Source of the DNA: Albidovulum sp.
Lineage (GTDB): Bacteria > Pseudomonadota > Alphaproteobacteria > Rhodobacterales > Rhodobacteraceae
Direction of reading: 5' to 3'
DNA: 64,000 nt
NCBI GenBank assembly: GCA_028823855.1
Contig: JAPPFL010000011.1
Location: 1-64,000, forward strand
Positions 1 through 9,281 of this stretch are shown piece by piece. The translations under genes were made by a program, and so were the position numbers. A model generated the notes under the pieces. That model was not told the DNA's origin, made no database searches, and saw only the letters and a list, made by a program, of their open reading frames with translations. Within the stretch, counting starts at the first letter, position 1; every line of letters begins with the position of its first letter.

Positions 1-392
1 AGTCCTTGATAAAAAAGGATTTATTAACAATGACTTATGATTCAAACTCTTAGAGAGAGTCTACCGGATTCAGCGGCGAAGTCATTTTCATTTGTTGGCC
101 AAATCCGGAGGAATCGACCGGAATATCCAAGTTCGACGGATATTCTCGCCAACTTGCTCGGTAACATTCCTGCAGCTAGAGGAATGGACAAATCTTGCCG
201 TATCGCAGGTTACGTAACAATTGGGTATGTCGCATGACATCGAATTTGATTTTCGCAATGTCTCGCTTCGAAGAACGCCATATGGAGTTCATTCTGTTTC
301 GCATGCAGGAGCATTCGCTGGAATCAACCGGGCTACAAATCAACTGGTCGACGTTTCTTCTCAAATGAATGCAACATGGGCGAAGCTCTACG
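1..392. other. No gene recognised
   Basis: Only short open frames with no recognisable family are present on either strand. I see no tRNA-like, repeat or promoter structure that I would defend. Confidence 0.5.
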
Positions 393-1127
393 ATGATACG
401 CGCGTCTGCTAGTCGCTGGTATCGCACGCGCGCCGTAGGCGATGACGTAACCTTGATTTTCGAACCATTTATCAAGGAATTCTACCGCTGCAATATATGG
501 CACGTTCGGGGACGAGAGCGGGATTTGCTTATCGACAGCGGCATGGGCGTCGTAAGCCTGAGAAAGCAGGTGCCGCTTGTAACCGAAAAGGCGTGCCTGG
601 CAGTCGCAAGCCATACGCACTTCGACCACATCGGAAGTCACCACGAATTTCCTGACCGGCTCGTGCATCCTAGCGAATCAGGCATTATGGCCGAACCGAG
701 CCGCGCCAGTACGCTGGCCGATCCATACGTCACCGACGAAATATTCGAAGCGCTACCGCCCGAACCATTTTCGTCGGCCGAGTACCGAGTTTCAGGCGCG
801 GCGGCAACGCAACTAATTGAAGACGGAGACGTGATCGATCTTGGCGACAGGCGATTCGAAGCCATGCATACTCCAGGTCATTCGCCGGGCGGAATCGCAC
901 TTTGGGAAGCCGCGACGAAAATACTTTTCTCGGGCGACATCGTTTACGATGGTCCGCTGATCGAAGACGCTTATCACTCCGACCCGTTCGACTATCGGAG
1001 ATCAATGCGCCGAATCTACGACCTTCCGGTACGCATCGTGCATGGCGGACACTTTCCCAGTTTCGGAGGCGTTCGCCACCGCGAGATCGTTGGATCATGG
1101 CTCAAGAAAAATGAACAGGAAATGTAA
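393..1127 (+). CDS. MBL-fold metallo-hydrolase
   Basis: This is a metallo-beta-lactamase-fold hydrolase of about 244 residues. The zinc motif HTHFDH is followed by a downstream GHSPGG histidine, a FSGDIVYDG aspartate and a late HGGH histidine, so the full metal-ligand set is visible. No signal peptide is seen, so a cytoplasmic enzyme acting on a thioester, lactone or phosphodiester is the family expectation. The substrate cannot be read from the sequence. The frame is also open to an ATG at 369. I prefer the ATG at 393 because the conserved part begins shortly after it, but neither start has a strong ribosome binding site. The gene stands alone, upstream of the co-directional transferase gene. 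Confidence 0.85.
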   Translation: MIRASASRWYRTRAVGDDVTLIFEPFIKEFYRCNIWHVRGRERDLLIDSGMGVVSLRKQVPLVTEKACLAVASHTHFDHIGSHHEFPDRLVHPSESGIMAEPSRASTLADPYVTDEIFEALPPEPFSSAEYRVSGAAATQLIEDGDVIDLGDRRFEAMHTPGHSPGGIALWEAATKILFSGDIVYDGPLIEDAYHSDPFDYRRSMRRIYDLPVRIVHGGHFPSFGGVRHREIVGSWLKKNEQEM

Positions 1128-1419
1128 ACGAACTAGGCCGATTGGGCGACCGGCGCTCCGCCTGGGAGCCGGCTTCAAACTGATGGAATTCATAAATCCC
1201 TTACCGATGGGAAGCGGAATCTAAATCAGTGAATTGCTTTGTTTCCAGGCCCAAATCGGGCGAAGAGACTTTTCAACCGACTGCAACTTGGAACGGCTGC
1301 AGAACCGAAAAGTGCGGGCGAATCAGAACAAAGGCCGGCGACGGCTTCGGCTACACGATGATATTGATACTAGTGAAATCGAAATCCCAGCAGTCGCTGG
1401 ATCAGGACAGGAAAAAACA

Positions 1420-2391
1420 ATGGGTCATTTGGAAAACGGAAAATGGATAGCTGACCAGCTTCCTAGGACTTCGGCCGAAGGTAGATTCCTGAGGCCCGCC
1501 TCCGTATTTCGCAACTGGATCACGGAACAAGGTTCTCAGGGGCCTTCCGGGATTGGGGGCTACAAGGCGGAGTCCGGTCGATACCATCTTTATGTATCGC
1601 TTGCCTGCCCCTGGGCGCATCGAACTTTGATTTTCAGAGTATTGAAGCGGCTCGAAGAGCATATCTCGGTCGATATAGTCCACCCCGACATGCTGGGCGA
1701 CGGCTGGACATTCAATTCCGACGGCGTCGCAGCGAAGGGAGATTCCTTGTTCGATTCCGAATTTTTGCGCGACATCTATGTTAGGTCCGAACCTCGCGCG
1801 AACGGACGCGCAACAGTTCCGGTGCTTTGGGACCGAGAAACCGAAACTATCGTATCCAACGAGTCGTCGGAAATCATTAGAATGTTCAATTCCGCGTTCA
1901 ACGGAATTACCGGCGATAATCTTGACCTTTGGCCTGTCGAAAACCGGGGTCAAATTGAGGAATTCAATGAGAGGATTTACCGAACGGTAAACAATGGCGT
2001 CTACAAAGCCGGGTTCGCGACGAGCCAGGCCGCCTATGAAGAAGCCGCGAATGGACTCTTCGACTCCTTTGACTGGCTCGAAAGGACTCTGTCCAATAGC
2101 AGATACTTAGTGAACGACGAATTGACCGAGGCCGATTGGAGGCTGTTTACTACGCTGGTCAGGTTCGACAAGGTCTACGCAACCCATTTTAAATGCAATC
2201 GCAGCCGCCTAGTCGATTATCCAAATCTCTGGGCCTACGCGCGCGAACTGTATCAAGTGCCTGGAGTCTCCGAAACCGTGAATTTCCATCATATCGTTCG
2301 GCACTACTATTTCAGCCACGCTAATTTAAATCCAACCAGGATCATTCCGATCGGTCCTGTCGCCGATTGGAACGAGTTCCACGGACGATGA
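1420..2391 (+). CDS. Glutathionyl-hydroquinone reductase-like (xi-class GST)
   Basis: The product has 323 residues and belongs to the Omega/Xi glutathione transferase group (YqjG/ECM4/PcpF type). The hallmark ACPWAHR carries the catalytic cysteine in the N-terminal thioredoxin fold, and a helical C-terminal domain contains the typical DWLE and TEADWRLF segments. The family uses glutathione to reduce glutathionyl-hydroquinones. The frame is open back to 1234, but the ATG at 1420 follows an AGGACAGGA-type binding site and begins at the usual family N-terminus. It is co-directional with the upstream MBL gene but separated by about 290 bases, so it is probably a separate transcript. Length and motifs are normal. 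Confidence 0.88.
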   Translation: MGHLENGKWIADQLPRTSAEGRFLRPASVFRNWITEQGSQGPSGIGGYKAESGRYHLYVSLACPWAHRTLIFRVLKRLEEHISVDIVHPDMLGDGWTFNSDGVAAKGDSLFDSEFLRDIYVRSEPRANGRATVPVLWDRETETIVSNESSEIIRMFNSAFNGITGDNLDLWPVENRGQIEEFNERIYRTVNNGVYKAGFATSQAAYEEAANGLFDSFDWLERTLSNSRYLVNDELTEADWRLFTTLVRFDKVYATHFKCNRSRLVDYPNLWAYARELYQVPGVSETVNFHHIVRHYYFSHANLNPTRIIPIGPVADWNEFHGR

Positions 2392-2650
2392 GTACAATAG
2401 GCCTGCAAACCCCGAACTCGCACCGGGGCGGGTTCGGTCAAAGACCGACACGGCAATTTGCATCGTCCGAACCGGCGGACGCGAAATTCGCTGAGTGAGC
2501 TGCGACAATCGATCGCTTGGATCGCCGAAAGTGGCTGCCAAAACCGCTGTGAAAGTACACGCCGCCGACGCGGGGAATGCACGGCAGCCATAATGACCGG
2601 CAAGTGAACCGTCGCTGCGAATTCAAGCGACTGTTTCGCGCATCGTACTG

Positions 2651-3610
2651 CTAATCGCATGCTTTCGGAAGAATGCAGAGCATCTCGTAAAGCAAGTTCG
2701 CGCCGACGAGAGCGGTGTTGCCGCTTGGGTCGTAGGGCGGCGAAACCTCCACGAGGTCGCCGCCAACTACGTTCAGGCCTCTGCATCCGCGAACTATTTC
2801 AAGAGCTTGTATCGTTGTAAGCCCGCCTATTTCAACAGTTCCCGTTCCCGGCGCGAACGCCGGATCCAGGCTGTCTATGTCGTACGAAACATAAGTTGGC
2901 GAAGAACCGATTTTCTTTCTGACGCGCTTCATGAGAGGATCGAGGGATTTGTGCCAGCAATCTTCGGCCTGAATGACTTCGAACCCTTTCGTCCGGCTCC
3001 AGTTAAAGTCTTCCCGACTGTATCCGGAACCGCGCAATCCAATTTGAAAAGTCTTGTCCGGAATTATCAGGCACTCTTCGTAGGCTCGCCGGAACGGCGT
3101 GCCATGAGCGATTTTTTCGCCGAACATGGCATCGCTGATGTCGGCGTGCGCATCTACATGGACAAGCGCGACGGGGCCATGCTTTCGGGCAATCGAGCGA
3201 AGGACAGGATAGGTTAAAGTATGATCGCCGCCCAGAATCAGCGGAACGGTATCGCAGGCAAGCACGGCATCAAGTACTTTCGAAATTATGTAGCAAGTCG
3301 CTTTCAGGTTGAAAGTGTTTATTGCGACATCTCCGATGTCAGCGACCTGCATTCGCTGGAAGGGTTGAGCTCCCGTTCCCAAATTGAAGGGTCGAATCAT
3401 GCAGCTTTCGGCCCGAATTTGGCGCGGGCCAAATCGAGTGCCCGCCCTGTTCGAAGCTCCGATGTCCAATGGAATTCCGAGGAAGCAGGCATCAAGCCCT
3501 TCGGCACTGTCCTGGGTCGGCAGGCGCATCATGGTCGCCGGTCCTCCAAATCTAGGCATTTCATTCCCGCCGAGAGGCTGGTTGAACTGATAATTATCGA
3601 TCGATCTCAT
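2651..3610 (-). CDS. Agmatinase-family ureohydrolase
   Basis: This 319-residue binuclear manganese (or nickel) ureohydrolase cleaves a guanidino compound to urea and an amine. Metal ligands are in place: GGDHT (His130), HVDAHAD (Asp153, His155, Asp157) and SYDIDSLDPAFAPG (Asp244, Asp246). The N-terminal motif PRFGG...MRLP is shared with guanidinobutyrases, guanidinopropionases and guanidinases as well as agmatinases, so the substrate is open. A GGAG sits just upstream of the ATG at 3610. Immediately upstream on the same strand is a dead methyltransferase (3731-4345). At 10-11.9 kb the same two genes recur with the ureohydrolase dead and the methyltransferase alive, which shows a duplicated gene pair. 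Confidence 0.9.
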   Translation of the reverse strand: MRSIDNYQFNQPLGGNEMPRFGGPATMMRLPTQDSAEGLDACFLGIPLDIGASNRAGTRFGPRQIRAESCMIRPFNLGTGAQPFQRMQVADIGDVAINTFNLKATCYIISKVLDAVLACDTVPLILGGDHTLTYPVLRSIARKHGPVALVHVDAHADISDAMFGEKIAHGTPFRRAYEECLIIPDKTFQIGLRGSGYSREDFNWSRTKGFEVIQAEDCWHKSLDPLMKRVRKKIGSSPTYVSYDIDSLDPAFAPGTGTVEIGGLTTIQALEIVRGCRGLNVVGGDLVEVSPPYDPSGNTALVGANLLYEMLCILPKACD

Positions 3611-3730
3611 TTTACTGCTCCTAGATTTTACTAGTTTCTTTCAAAGTGCATATTCGGCTCGACCGCAACCGATTGCGCTCCGATAGACTTCCCGAAGTTG
3701 AAATTCATTCTTGGCGGCGATTAATAGATT

Positions 3731-4345
3731 TCACTTCAATTTTCTTTTTATGTCGCTAGATTTGCCTAATTCATCAGTTCCGTCGGCACGCTTGCCGAAC
3801 TGGCGAAAAAATATCGTTTCGAATTCCGGCACAGTCTGTGCCACCTGGTGGCGAAGCCTTCGAAAGAAGGCCTCCAATTCAACCTCATTGAAATGCAGCG
3901 TATTAATTCGGACAGTGCTAAGCACCCCGGTTCTCCACAAGGAAAGCACGTTTTCCGACGCTTCCGTACCGAGATGTCCGAGCGCAAATGCGACGCGGTT
4001 AACCAGCCCGCCGTATCCTTCGACCTGCAAAGCTTAACCGTCAAGCAAGTCCCGCACTTGACGCCGTCTGCCAATGCCTTTCATATCCGATTCCTTTAGC
4101 GTTCTAGGCAAATTATCGAAGTCGCTGACGACGATCGCTCTGCTCGAAAGCACTATCTCCCGTAGGTCGATCCCGCGTCCTAAGTCGGCGACCGGCAGGA
4201 CGCCGCCTTCGACTATATTGGGACGCCGGATAGGCGTACTTTCCGTCGCCTGCGATCTCAACGCCGTGACTCGGAGCCCATTCATCGTAGAGTCGCCTTT
4301 GCTCTGCCGCACCTTTAGGCCATGGGCCGCCTCCTAGCTGCGTGT
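3731..4345 (-). pseudogene. Decayed methyltransferase, paralogue of 11206-11850
   Basis: Two reading frames on the minus strand together align with the intact methyltransferase at 11206-11850. The upstream part holds PVADLGRG, matching PVADIGCG of the SAM-binding loop, and then RDLLDG matching LDLLDR. The downstream part holds YGGLV...ALGHLG, matching YGGLV...TLGHLG, and FFRRL matching FLRRL. The N-terminal part aligns as DNA up to about 4345. A frame change separates the two halves and the glycine-rich loop is damaged, so no functional product is expected. It lies directly upstream of the intact ureohydrolase. Confidence 0.82.
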
Positions 4346-6267
4346 TTCCGGCACTTCCATTCGCGATTCATTCATTCGATTCGACTCGGAACAGTCGTTG
4401 CGAATCGAGATATTGGCAGGAGCGCCGCGCTCCTTCAAAGCGCGGAAAAGTTCATTGCACTCTACCTTGCGCAAGTGGATTTATTCGAGAACTTCTTCGG
4501 CAGTCCCGGAGCTCTCGCGGGAAATCGCATGGAAAATCAACTGACTGACTTTGCCTTCGACGGCAGTAAAAGCCATGCAGTTCCAATTGGGCTGAGCCAT
4601 TTGAAATTCTCCGAAAGCTTCGGAACCGAGGAGCGGCGCAATGATGCTCTAGACAGGCTGCGCCGTCCCCGGGATTGGATTTCCCTGCCAAAGGGAACTC
4701 GAAGCAACTCGTCCTCAAGCCCGAAAAGCAGATCATACGCCCGTAACGCCGTTCGAGTGCGCGAAAGCGCGGGTCGCAGCCCGGTACCAAGGGATCTAGT
4801 TCGTGACGCAGAACAATTCAGGGATTTCGCCTTTGGGAATGAGGCGCAAGCTCACCTATACGACTATGAAGTGCGAAACGACCACCATTCCCTGAAGCAC
4901 AAGCTTGCCTGGCACCAACTGAGCAGGTTCGAGTGCCGGTTCTTCAACTGCCGCTTCTTGCCGGGCGTGGTTCCGCCCATTCTCTAGGCTGCTGTCCCTA
5001 CGCCGCCGATTGGCGAAAGAACGCTTGGGCCGAAGCTCCGCAACCGTCTCGAAAGCCAATTGCGAGCATCCCAAATCGGGCCGCGGGTCGGAGCACTCGC
5101 CTTCCGCGATCGACCGTTAAATATAGCGGAGCAAACTTGCCGAAGCATTGTGAATCGTAGTCGGCGCGCCCGCCATTGGAACTTAACCGCAAGAGTCAAC
5201 ATGGAACGGGTGTCCGTCAACTCAGGGAGCGAATCCAAAACCGTGCGGGCAAGAAATCTAACCGCGCGAGGAAGCGGCTAGAAAAAAAATTTACAAATCG
5301 CCAAAATGTGACAACAAAATGTCGGAAATCAATCACAAGGACTGCGAATTACTATGTGTTGTATTGCATCTTGAGCACTTGCCAATTCGTTGGTCGTATA
5401 CAGATGCAGGTGAATTCTTTACCAAATAACGTTTGCAACATAGCATGCCGGGCCCAACATTTTCCTTGTGGCTGGATACTGCGTCGTAAAAAAAATAGCC
5501 GACTACCCCGACCGGAGCGCAGAGCGGCAAGTGGGCGGCGCGACCCAATTATCTCGCCTGCACCCGTCGTATACTCTCAATTTTCACAGCACCTAACTTG
5601 TTGGACAATGCATTCGCTGATCGCCGATGAAGAGCTCTCGTGGAATTTTCCTATGGGTCGGTTCCAGTAGCCGGAATAATCCTGATCGACCTTCCATTTC
5701 ACCGGACTCTTTCATCAACCGGTTAGCGACGAACATCAGTTACTTATTCAGCAAGATTTTGTCCTTCAGACGACTTCTTTGCGTCTATGGAATCATGCAG
5801 GATTTGACTACCTGCTGAACAGCGTTAACCGCTCCGCGGAAATTGATGCAGACCTCCAAGAATCGGGCGCAGCACCTTCAAGTTTAATCCGACTGTTACT
5901 CGCTAATGCAAATCGTTTCATTTCAATGGAGCAAGCTGCGAGAGTTCGGAATGGCAATTTCCGGAAATCCTATGTCGGATGCAGTAACCGACCGAATCGA
6001 ACTCTCGGCTTCAACCTGCACAGGAATCCAAATGAAATTACAACTTCGGAAAATTCGAAATTATCAACCCCTCCTAAAGATCCTCGTTCATCGAGAAAAT
6101 TGAATTCAACAAGCGTCCGGGATCGACGAACACGCGCCTCACCATAGCTAGAATGTATAATAAACTCGTAAAAATAGCACCATATAACAAACATGCGATA
6201 GCAGGCACTCTGATTTTGGAACACTTTTATTTTGCAATCCTGCACTCACATTGGAGGAGAAGGCAAA
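4346..6267. other. Long stretch without a supportable gene
   Basis: Open frames exist on both strands. The longest runs 221 codons on the plus strand around 4322-4987, but its composition and the fragmented minus-strand frames opposite it look like a decayed minus-strand gene that I cannot identify. From about 5280 to 6250 the sequence becomes AT-richer and shows nothing gene-like except the lead-in to the 6268 gene. Confidence 0.45.
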
Positions 6268-6852
6268 ATGCGCGACGAACAATTTGGCATGGAAAAAAGG
6301 AACGCCGGTTCGCGTATAATTCAAAAACTAACATTGCTCATAAGCAGCGTGCTGATGACATTGTTTCTTCCAGTGCTAAGCGGGATCCAAATTATGAGCG
6401 GAAAGCCATCTCTTCAGTTCTTTGAAGCCCGCGCTAGTGGAGAAGGCGATGGCGACGGAGACGGAGACGGGGACGGCGATGGCGATGGCGACGGAGACGG
6501 GGACGGAGACGGGGACGGCGATGGCGACGGAGACGGCGACGGAGACGGAGACGGGGACGGCGATGGCGATGGCGACGGAGACGGCGATGGCGACGGAGAC
6601 GGGGACGGCGATGGCGATGGCGACGGAGACGGGGACGGCGATGGCGACGGAGACGGCGATGGAGACGGAGATGGCGATGGAGATGGAGATGGCGATGGCG
6701 ATGGCGACGGAGACGGGGACGGAGACGGCGACGGCGATGGGGACTATGAAAGCAGACTTGCGGAGCTACGCCGGAAAATGCTTGAAGCTCTGGAAAATCG
6801 TCCTGATAGTTCCGCCAGTCTTTCTGGCATCCTGCGTGACGACAAATTCTGA
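6268..6852 (+). CDS. Membrane-anchored (Gly-Asp)n repeat protein
   Basis: The product has about 194 residues. It begins with a short basic segment and one hydrophobic helix ([17 protein letters not shown]), then runs into roughly fifty uninterrupted Gly-Asp dipeptides (about 100 residues). It ends in a charged helical tail with [16 protein letters not shown]. The ATG at 6268 follows GGAGGAGAAGG, a strong binding site. The topology implied is an anchored protein with a highly acidic periplasmic repeat. The repeat could bind calcium or other divalent cations, but that is inference. The gene's 3' end overlaps the next gene by 107 bases in the +1 frame, and the third gene downstream is an aspartyl beta-hydroxylase homologue. 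I know of no named family. Confidence 0.72.
   Translation: MRDEQFGMEKRNAGSRIIQKLTLLISSVLMTLFLPVLSGIQIMSGKPSLQFFEARASGEGDGDGDGDGDGDGDGDGDGDGDGDGDGDGDGDGDGDGDGDGDGDGDGDGDGDGDGDGDGDGDGDGDGDGDGDGDGDGDGDGDGDGDGDGDGDGDGDGDGDYESRLAELRRKMLEALENRPDSSASLSGILRDDKF
6445..6743 (+). repeat. Hexanucleotide GGNGAY tandem tract
   Basis: About fifty tandem six-base units of the form GGNGAY occupy this tract. Third positions vary while each unit still encodes Gly-Asp. Synonymous variation among units suggests that selection maintains the peptide, and that this is not simply a freshly slipped DNA repeat. Being a multiple of three, unit gain or loss changes protein length without a frameshift. Confidence 0.95.
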
Positions 6853-7018
6853 GATCTGCCCGCGCGTAATCGACTACGATGCTGAATTTCAGAGTCAGGC
6901 AGCGGCTACAATCGAAAAAATGCCTGACAACTCCCCGATCGTCGAAATGATTAGCGATTACAAAGTAATGCGCGACCAATCCAGGGCGTGCCGGGATTTT
7001 ATCAGTCGGGCATCCTGA
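6746..7018 (+). CDS. Small lipoprotein resembling phage outer spanin (Rz1-like)
   Basis: The product has 90 residues with a basic start, a hydrophobic segment and a lipobox ending LASC, so an outer-membrane-directed lipoprotein is expected. After the cysteine, the segment ICPRVIDYDAEFQ...MISDYKVMRDQSRAC has the pattern I associate with Rz1-type outer spanins of alphaproteobacterial phages (CPP.., YS.EFQ, L.DY.VLRDQ.RAC). The gene starts inside the preceding gene in the +1 frame, as Rz1 does in Rz. No holin or endolysin is nearby. The hydroxylase gene begins 45 bases after the stop. The spanin assignment is a pattern judgement, not a database result. Confidence 0.6.
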   Translation: MKADLRSYAGKCLKLWKIVLIVPPVFLASCVTTNSEICPRVIDYDAEFQSQAAATIEKMPDNSPIVEMISDYKVMRDQSRACRDFISRAS

Positions 7019-7062
7019 TCTGAAGCGACCTAAATCGTGTGGAACCCGAGGACACCGAAACA

Positions 7063-7647
7063 ATGATGCATTTCACAAGAATTTCCGAAAGCGAAGACAT
7101 TTCGCCAATTTTGGAGGAGTTGGAAGTGTCGCCCGAGATGTGGTTGGCGGACACAAGTCGCCAGCGCAATGTTCGTTGCCAGAGAAATACTCGGAACATT
7201 TTTTTACGTGCTGCTAGAAAACCGCTGCCGCCGGGCGCGCGCAACGCCAACGATGTGCATGAGAGCAGGATTGCGCCTGCCGCCCGGAATTTCTCGCAAA
7301 CTCTGGAGTATTGCCAAAGAGTGGCTGACGCCCAGGAAGGACAGCTTGGCCGTGCTACTCTCGTCGCCCTTCTGCCGGAATGCAAAGTTTTTCCGCATAT
7401 CGATGCCGGCGAATACTATCGGATTAGGGATAGGTTTCACTTGGTCTTGAAAAGCTCCTTGGGCAGTCCGCTGACTACTGAAGGCGAAACCGTCGTCATG
7501 CGCGAAGGGGAGCTCTGGGTGTTCAACAACAAGGCAATGCACTGGGCTGAAAACAGTTCAACCGAAGAACGCGTGCATTTGATTTTCGATGTGCTGCCTC
7601 ACCGAGGACGAGGATTTTATGTCTTTCCGCAAAAAAGAGGAAATTGA
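7063..7647 (+). CDS. Aspartyl/asparaginyl beta-hydroxylase-like dioxygenase
   Basis: The product has 194 residues and matches the cupin core of the Asp_Arg_Hydrox family (AspH, LpxO), Fe(II)/2-oxoglutarate oxygenases. Visible features are FPHIDAGEYYRIRDRFH with the first iron-ligand histidine, GELWVFNN, AMHWAENSS with a second histidine, and a closing VHLIFDV strand. An in-frame GTG exists at 7039. I prefer the ATG at 7063, ten bases after GAGGA. The gene is co-directional with the (Gly-Asp)n gene and the lipoprotein gene, so the three may be one transcript. The substrate is unknown. Members modify protein aspartates or lipid A, and an Asp-rich protein is encoded next door. Confidence 0.8.
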   Translation: MMHFTRISESEDISPILEELEVSPEMWLADTSRQRNVRCQRNTRNIFLRAARKPLPPGARNANDVHESRIAPAARNFSQTLEYCQRVADAQEGQLGRATLVALLPECKVFPHIDAGEYYRIRDRFHLVLKSSLGSPLTTEGETVVMREGELWVFNNKAMHWAENSSTEERVHLIFDVLPHRGRGFYVFPQKRGN

Positions 7648-7694
7648 AGTCCGACCGCGGAAATTGTCGAGCCGGAAACGCGTTAGAGGCTGCA

Positions 7695-9281
7695 CTATTC
7701 AAGCATTGAGCCGAGATTCGGAACCGGTAATTCGGGTGCCTCGACACCCGTCTGCCTCAATATTCTTTCCGCAGCAAGCAGTGCGTGGGCAGCCGAGTCG
7801 ATGCGTATCGCGTTGTCGTAAACTTCCGTTCGAAGTGCGCCAATAACGCGCTTTTTCTTTGAAACATAAAATGCGTCATGAGCGCCCCGAAACTGCAACT
7901 GCCTCAAGGACCGCAATCCACGGCCAATCGCCACCTCGTACGCCGAGACGCGCCCCGGATCATTAACCATTCGAGCAAGCGACACTGCCGTTGCAAGCCC
8001 TTCCAAGTAAACGCCCGTTGAAGCGGCATGGGGGGGACCGAATTCCGGACGCGCCGGATCGTAGAACCTTCCCTTCATATCCGGCGGTAAGCCGTGCCAC
8101 TGCTGCATCGGTAGCAACCAGTCGTTTATCTCGAATGTAAAGTCCGCGAAATTCCGGCAACCTGATAGCCCATAGAGCACCGCACAGGCTTGGGTGTGCC
8201 AAGGTACAAAAGCTGGATTTCGCCGCCGGTAGTGACGAGAGCGGCAAGTCTCGAAGGTAGACACGCATCGACTGATCGAGGGCGCCGTAGGCAACCCTAG
8301 ACGTGTCGCAACAGCCCAAAACAATAGCGCTTCGCCGGAGTAAAAATTCCAATTTTCTCCGTCTCTTTCCTGCGGAAAGAAGAAAGTTCGGAATCCGAGC
8401 TTATCGTCCGCCAGAGAATTTATCCCCTTGCCAAGCATAGACAATTCTTCGACAAACTCATCTCCACCTGAATTTTCAAGTATGGCCAATCCAGCTATGG
8501 CGGCCGCCCCTAGCTTGGCTCCGGAACTCTCCACGATGGCGCCTCGACCATCGCCGATAGGCTTGAAATAACGCCTCAAGTTGAAGCGTAGATTTCGCCG
8601 AGCCGCCAGGCGAAACGCATCGTTCCCGCTAAATTTGCCCCAACGCGCTAGAGCCCATGACCCGAGAAAGTTGCGTATTGCATTGTCGGCGGGCGACACA
8701 GTACCCCGACTCGGCCAGTACTTGTACGGTATGGCTCCGTCTGAGCACTGGTTGTTGATCATCCATTGTCCGATTCCGTCCGCCATTTCGGCAACCGCGG
8801 TTCGACTGATCGCCGGCTTTTCGTCAACAAGTGTAGAACCGCGAAACAGATCAATTCGCCCGTTCCCTTTGTCAGCCTTAAGCAAAAACTGCTCGGCGGA
8901 AAAGGTTCGCAGTGATCCGTGGGCAACAAATGTCCTAAGATCGATATCGCGCTGGAGGAGGAATTTGTCCAATGCCCTTTCAAAGCTGAGGTTAGCGGCA
9001 ATCATCCGTGTTGGCGCAAGTCGGGCTAGGTCATCTCGAAAAGAAAATTCTATTCCGTTCAGCCCGCGGGCACGGTTCATGAAAACCTCGGTGAACCTCC
9101 TAGGCGGTACGGCCTGCAATCGATAGACCTTGCAAACCTCTACAATATCGTCTGGAGACGCATTTACGCATTTTCGTAAATCGTCCAGTTTGGCGCAGCG
9201 GAGCCAGCCGTCGCGTTGCACGATGCCGTTTCGCCGTACACAGTACCAGATCAATTCGGAGGTGCCGGCGAGGCTTCTCAC
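7695..9281 (-). CDS. Conserved 528-residue protein, possible alpha-toroid fold
   Basis: I do not recognise a named family. The first 130 residues are a compact domain (LIWYCVRRNG..., PPRRF..VFMNRARGLNG). The remaining part has evenly spaced helices with aromatic and glycine-rich loops (GAIPYKYWPSRG, NWNFYSGEALLFW, VPWHTQACAVLYGL), which resembles six-hairpin glycosidase or glucuronyl-epimerase-like toroids. No signal peptide or membrane segment is present. Translation appears to start at a GTG overlapping the stop codon of the LuxR gene (GTGA), which implies translational coupling with that regulator. The gene converges with the hydroxylase gene across a 47-base gap. Confidence 0.7.
   Translation of the reverse strand: MRSLAGTSELIWYCVRRNGIVQRDGWLRCAKLDDLRKCVNASPDDIVEVCKVYRLQAVPPRRFTEVFMNRARGLNGIEFSFRDDLARLAPTRMIAANLSFERALDKFLLQRDIDLRTFVAHGSLRTFSAEQFLLKADKGNGRIDLFRGSTLVDEKPAISRTAVAEMADGIGQWMINNQCSDGAIPYKYWPSRGTVSPADNAIRNFLGSWALARWGKFSGNDAFRLAARRNLRFNLRRYFKPIGDGRGAIVESSGAKLGAAAIAGLAILENSGGDEFVEELSMLGKGINSLADDKLGFRTFFFPQERDGENWNFYSGEALLFWAVATRLGLPTAPSISRCVSTFETCRSRHYRRRNPAFVPWHTQACAVLYGLSGCRNFADFTFEINDWLLPMQQWHGLPPDMKGRFYDPARPEFGPPHAASTGVYLEGLATAVSLARMVNDPGRVSAYEVAIGRGLRSLRQLQFRGAHDAFYVSKKKRVIGALRTEVYDNAIRIDSAAHALLAAERILRQTGVEAPELPVPNLGSMLE

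Noticed and set aside
4322-4987. 221-codon plus-strand frame
   Set aside because: No recognisable motif, no binding site and unusual composition. It overlaps the tail of the dead methyltransferase and probably shadows a decayed minus-strand gene.
6422-6745. Long +1 frame across the repeat (Ala-Thr-Glu-rich) joined to the lipoprotein
   Set aside because: The repeat is read without stops in several frames. The lipoprotein's basic start and lipobox begin at 6746, so the upstream extension is an artefact of the repeat.
6434-7063. Long minus-strand frame rich in Arg and His opposite the Gly-Asp tract
   Set aside because: It is the complement of the GGNGAY repeat. The composition is an automatic consequence of the repeat and there is no start signal or conserved part.
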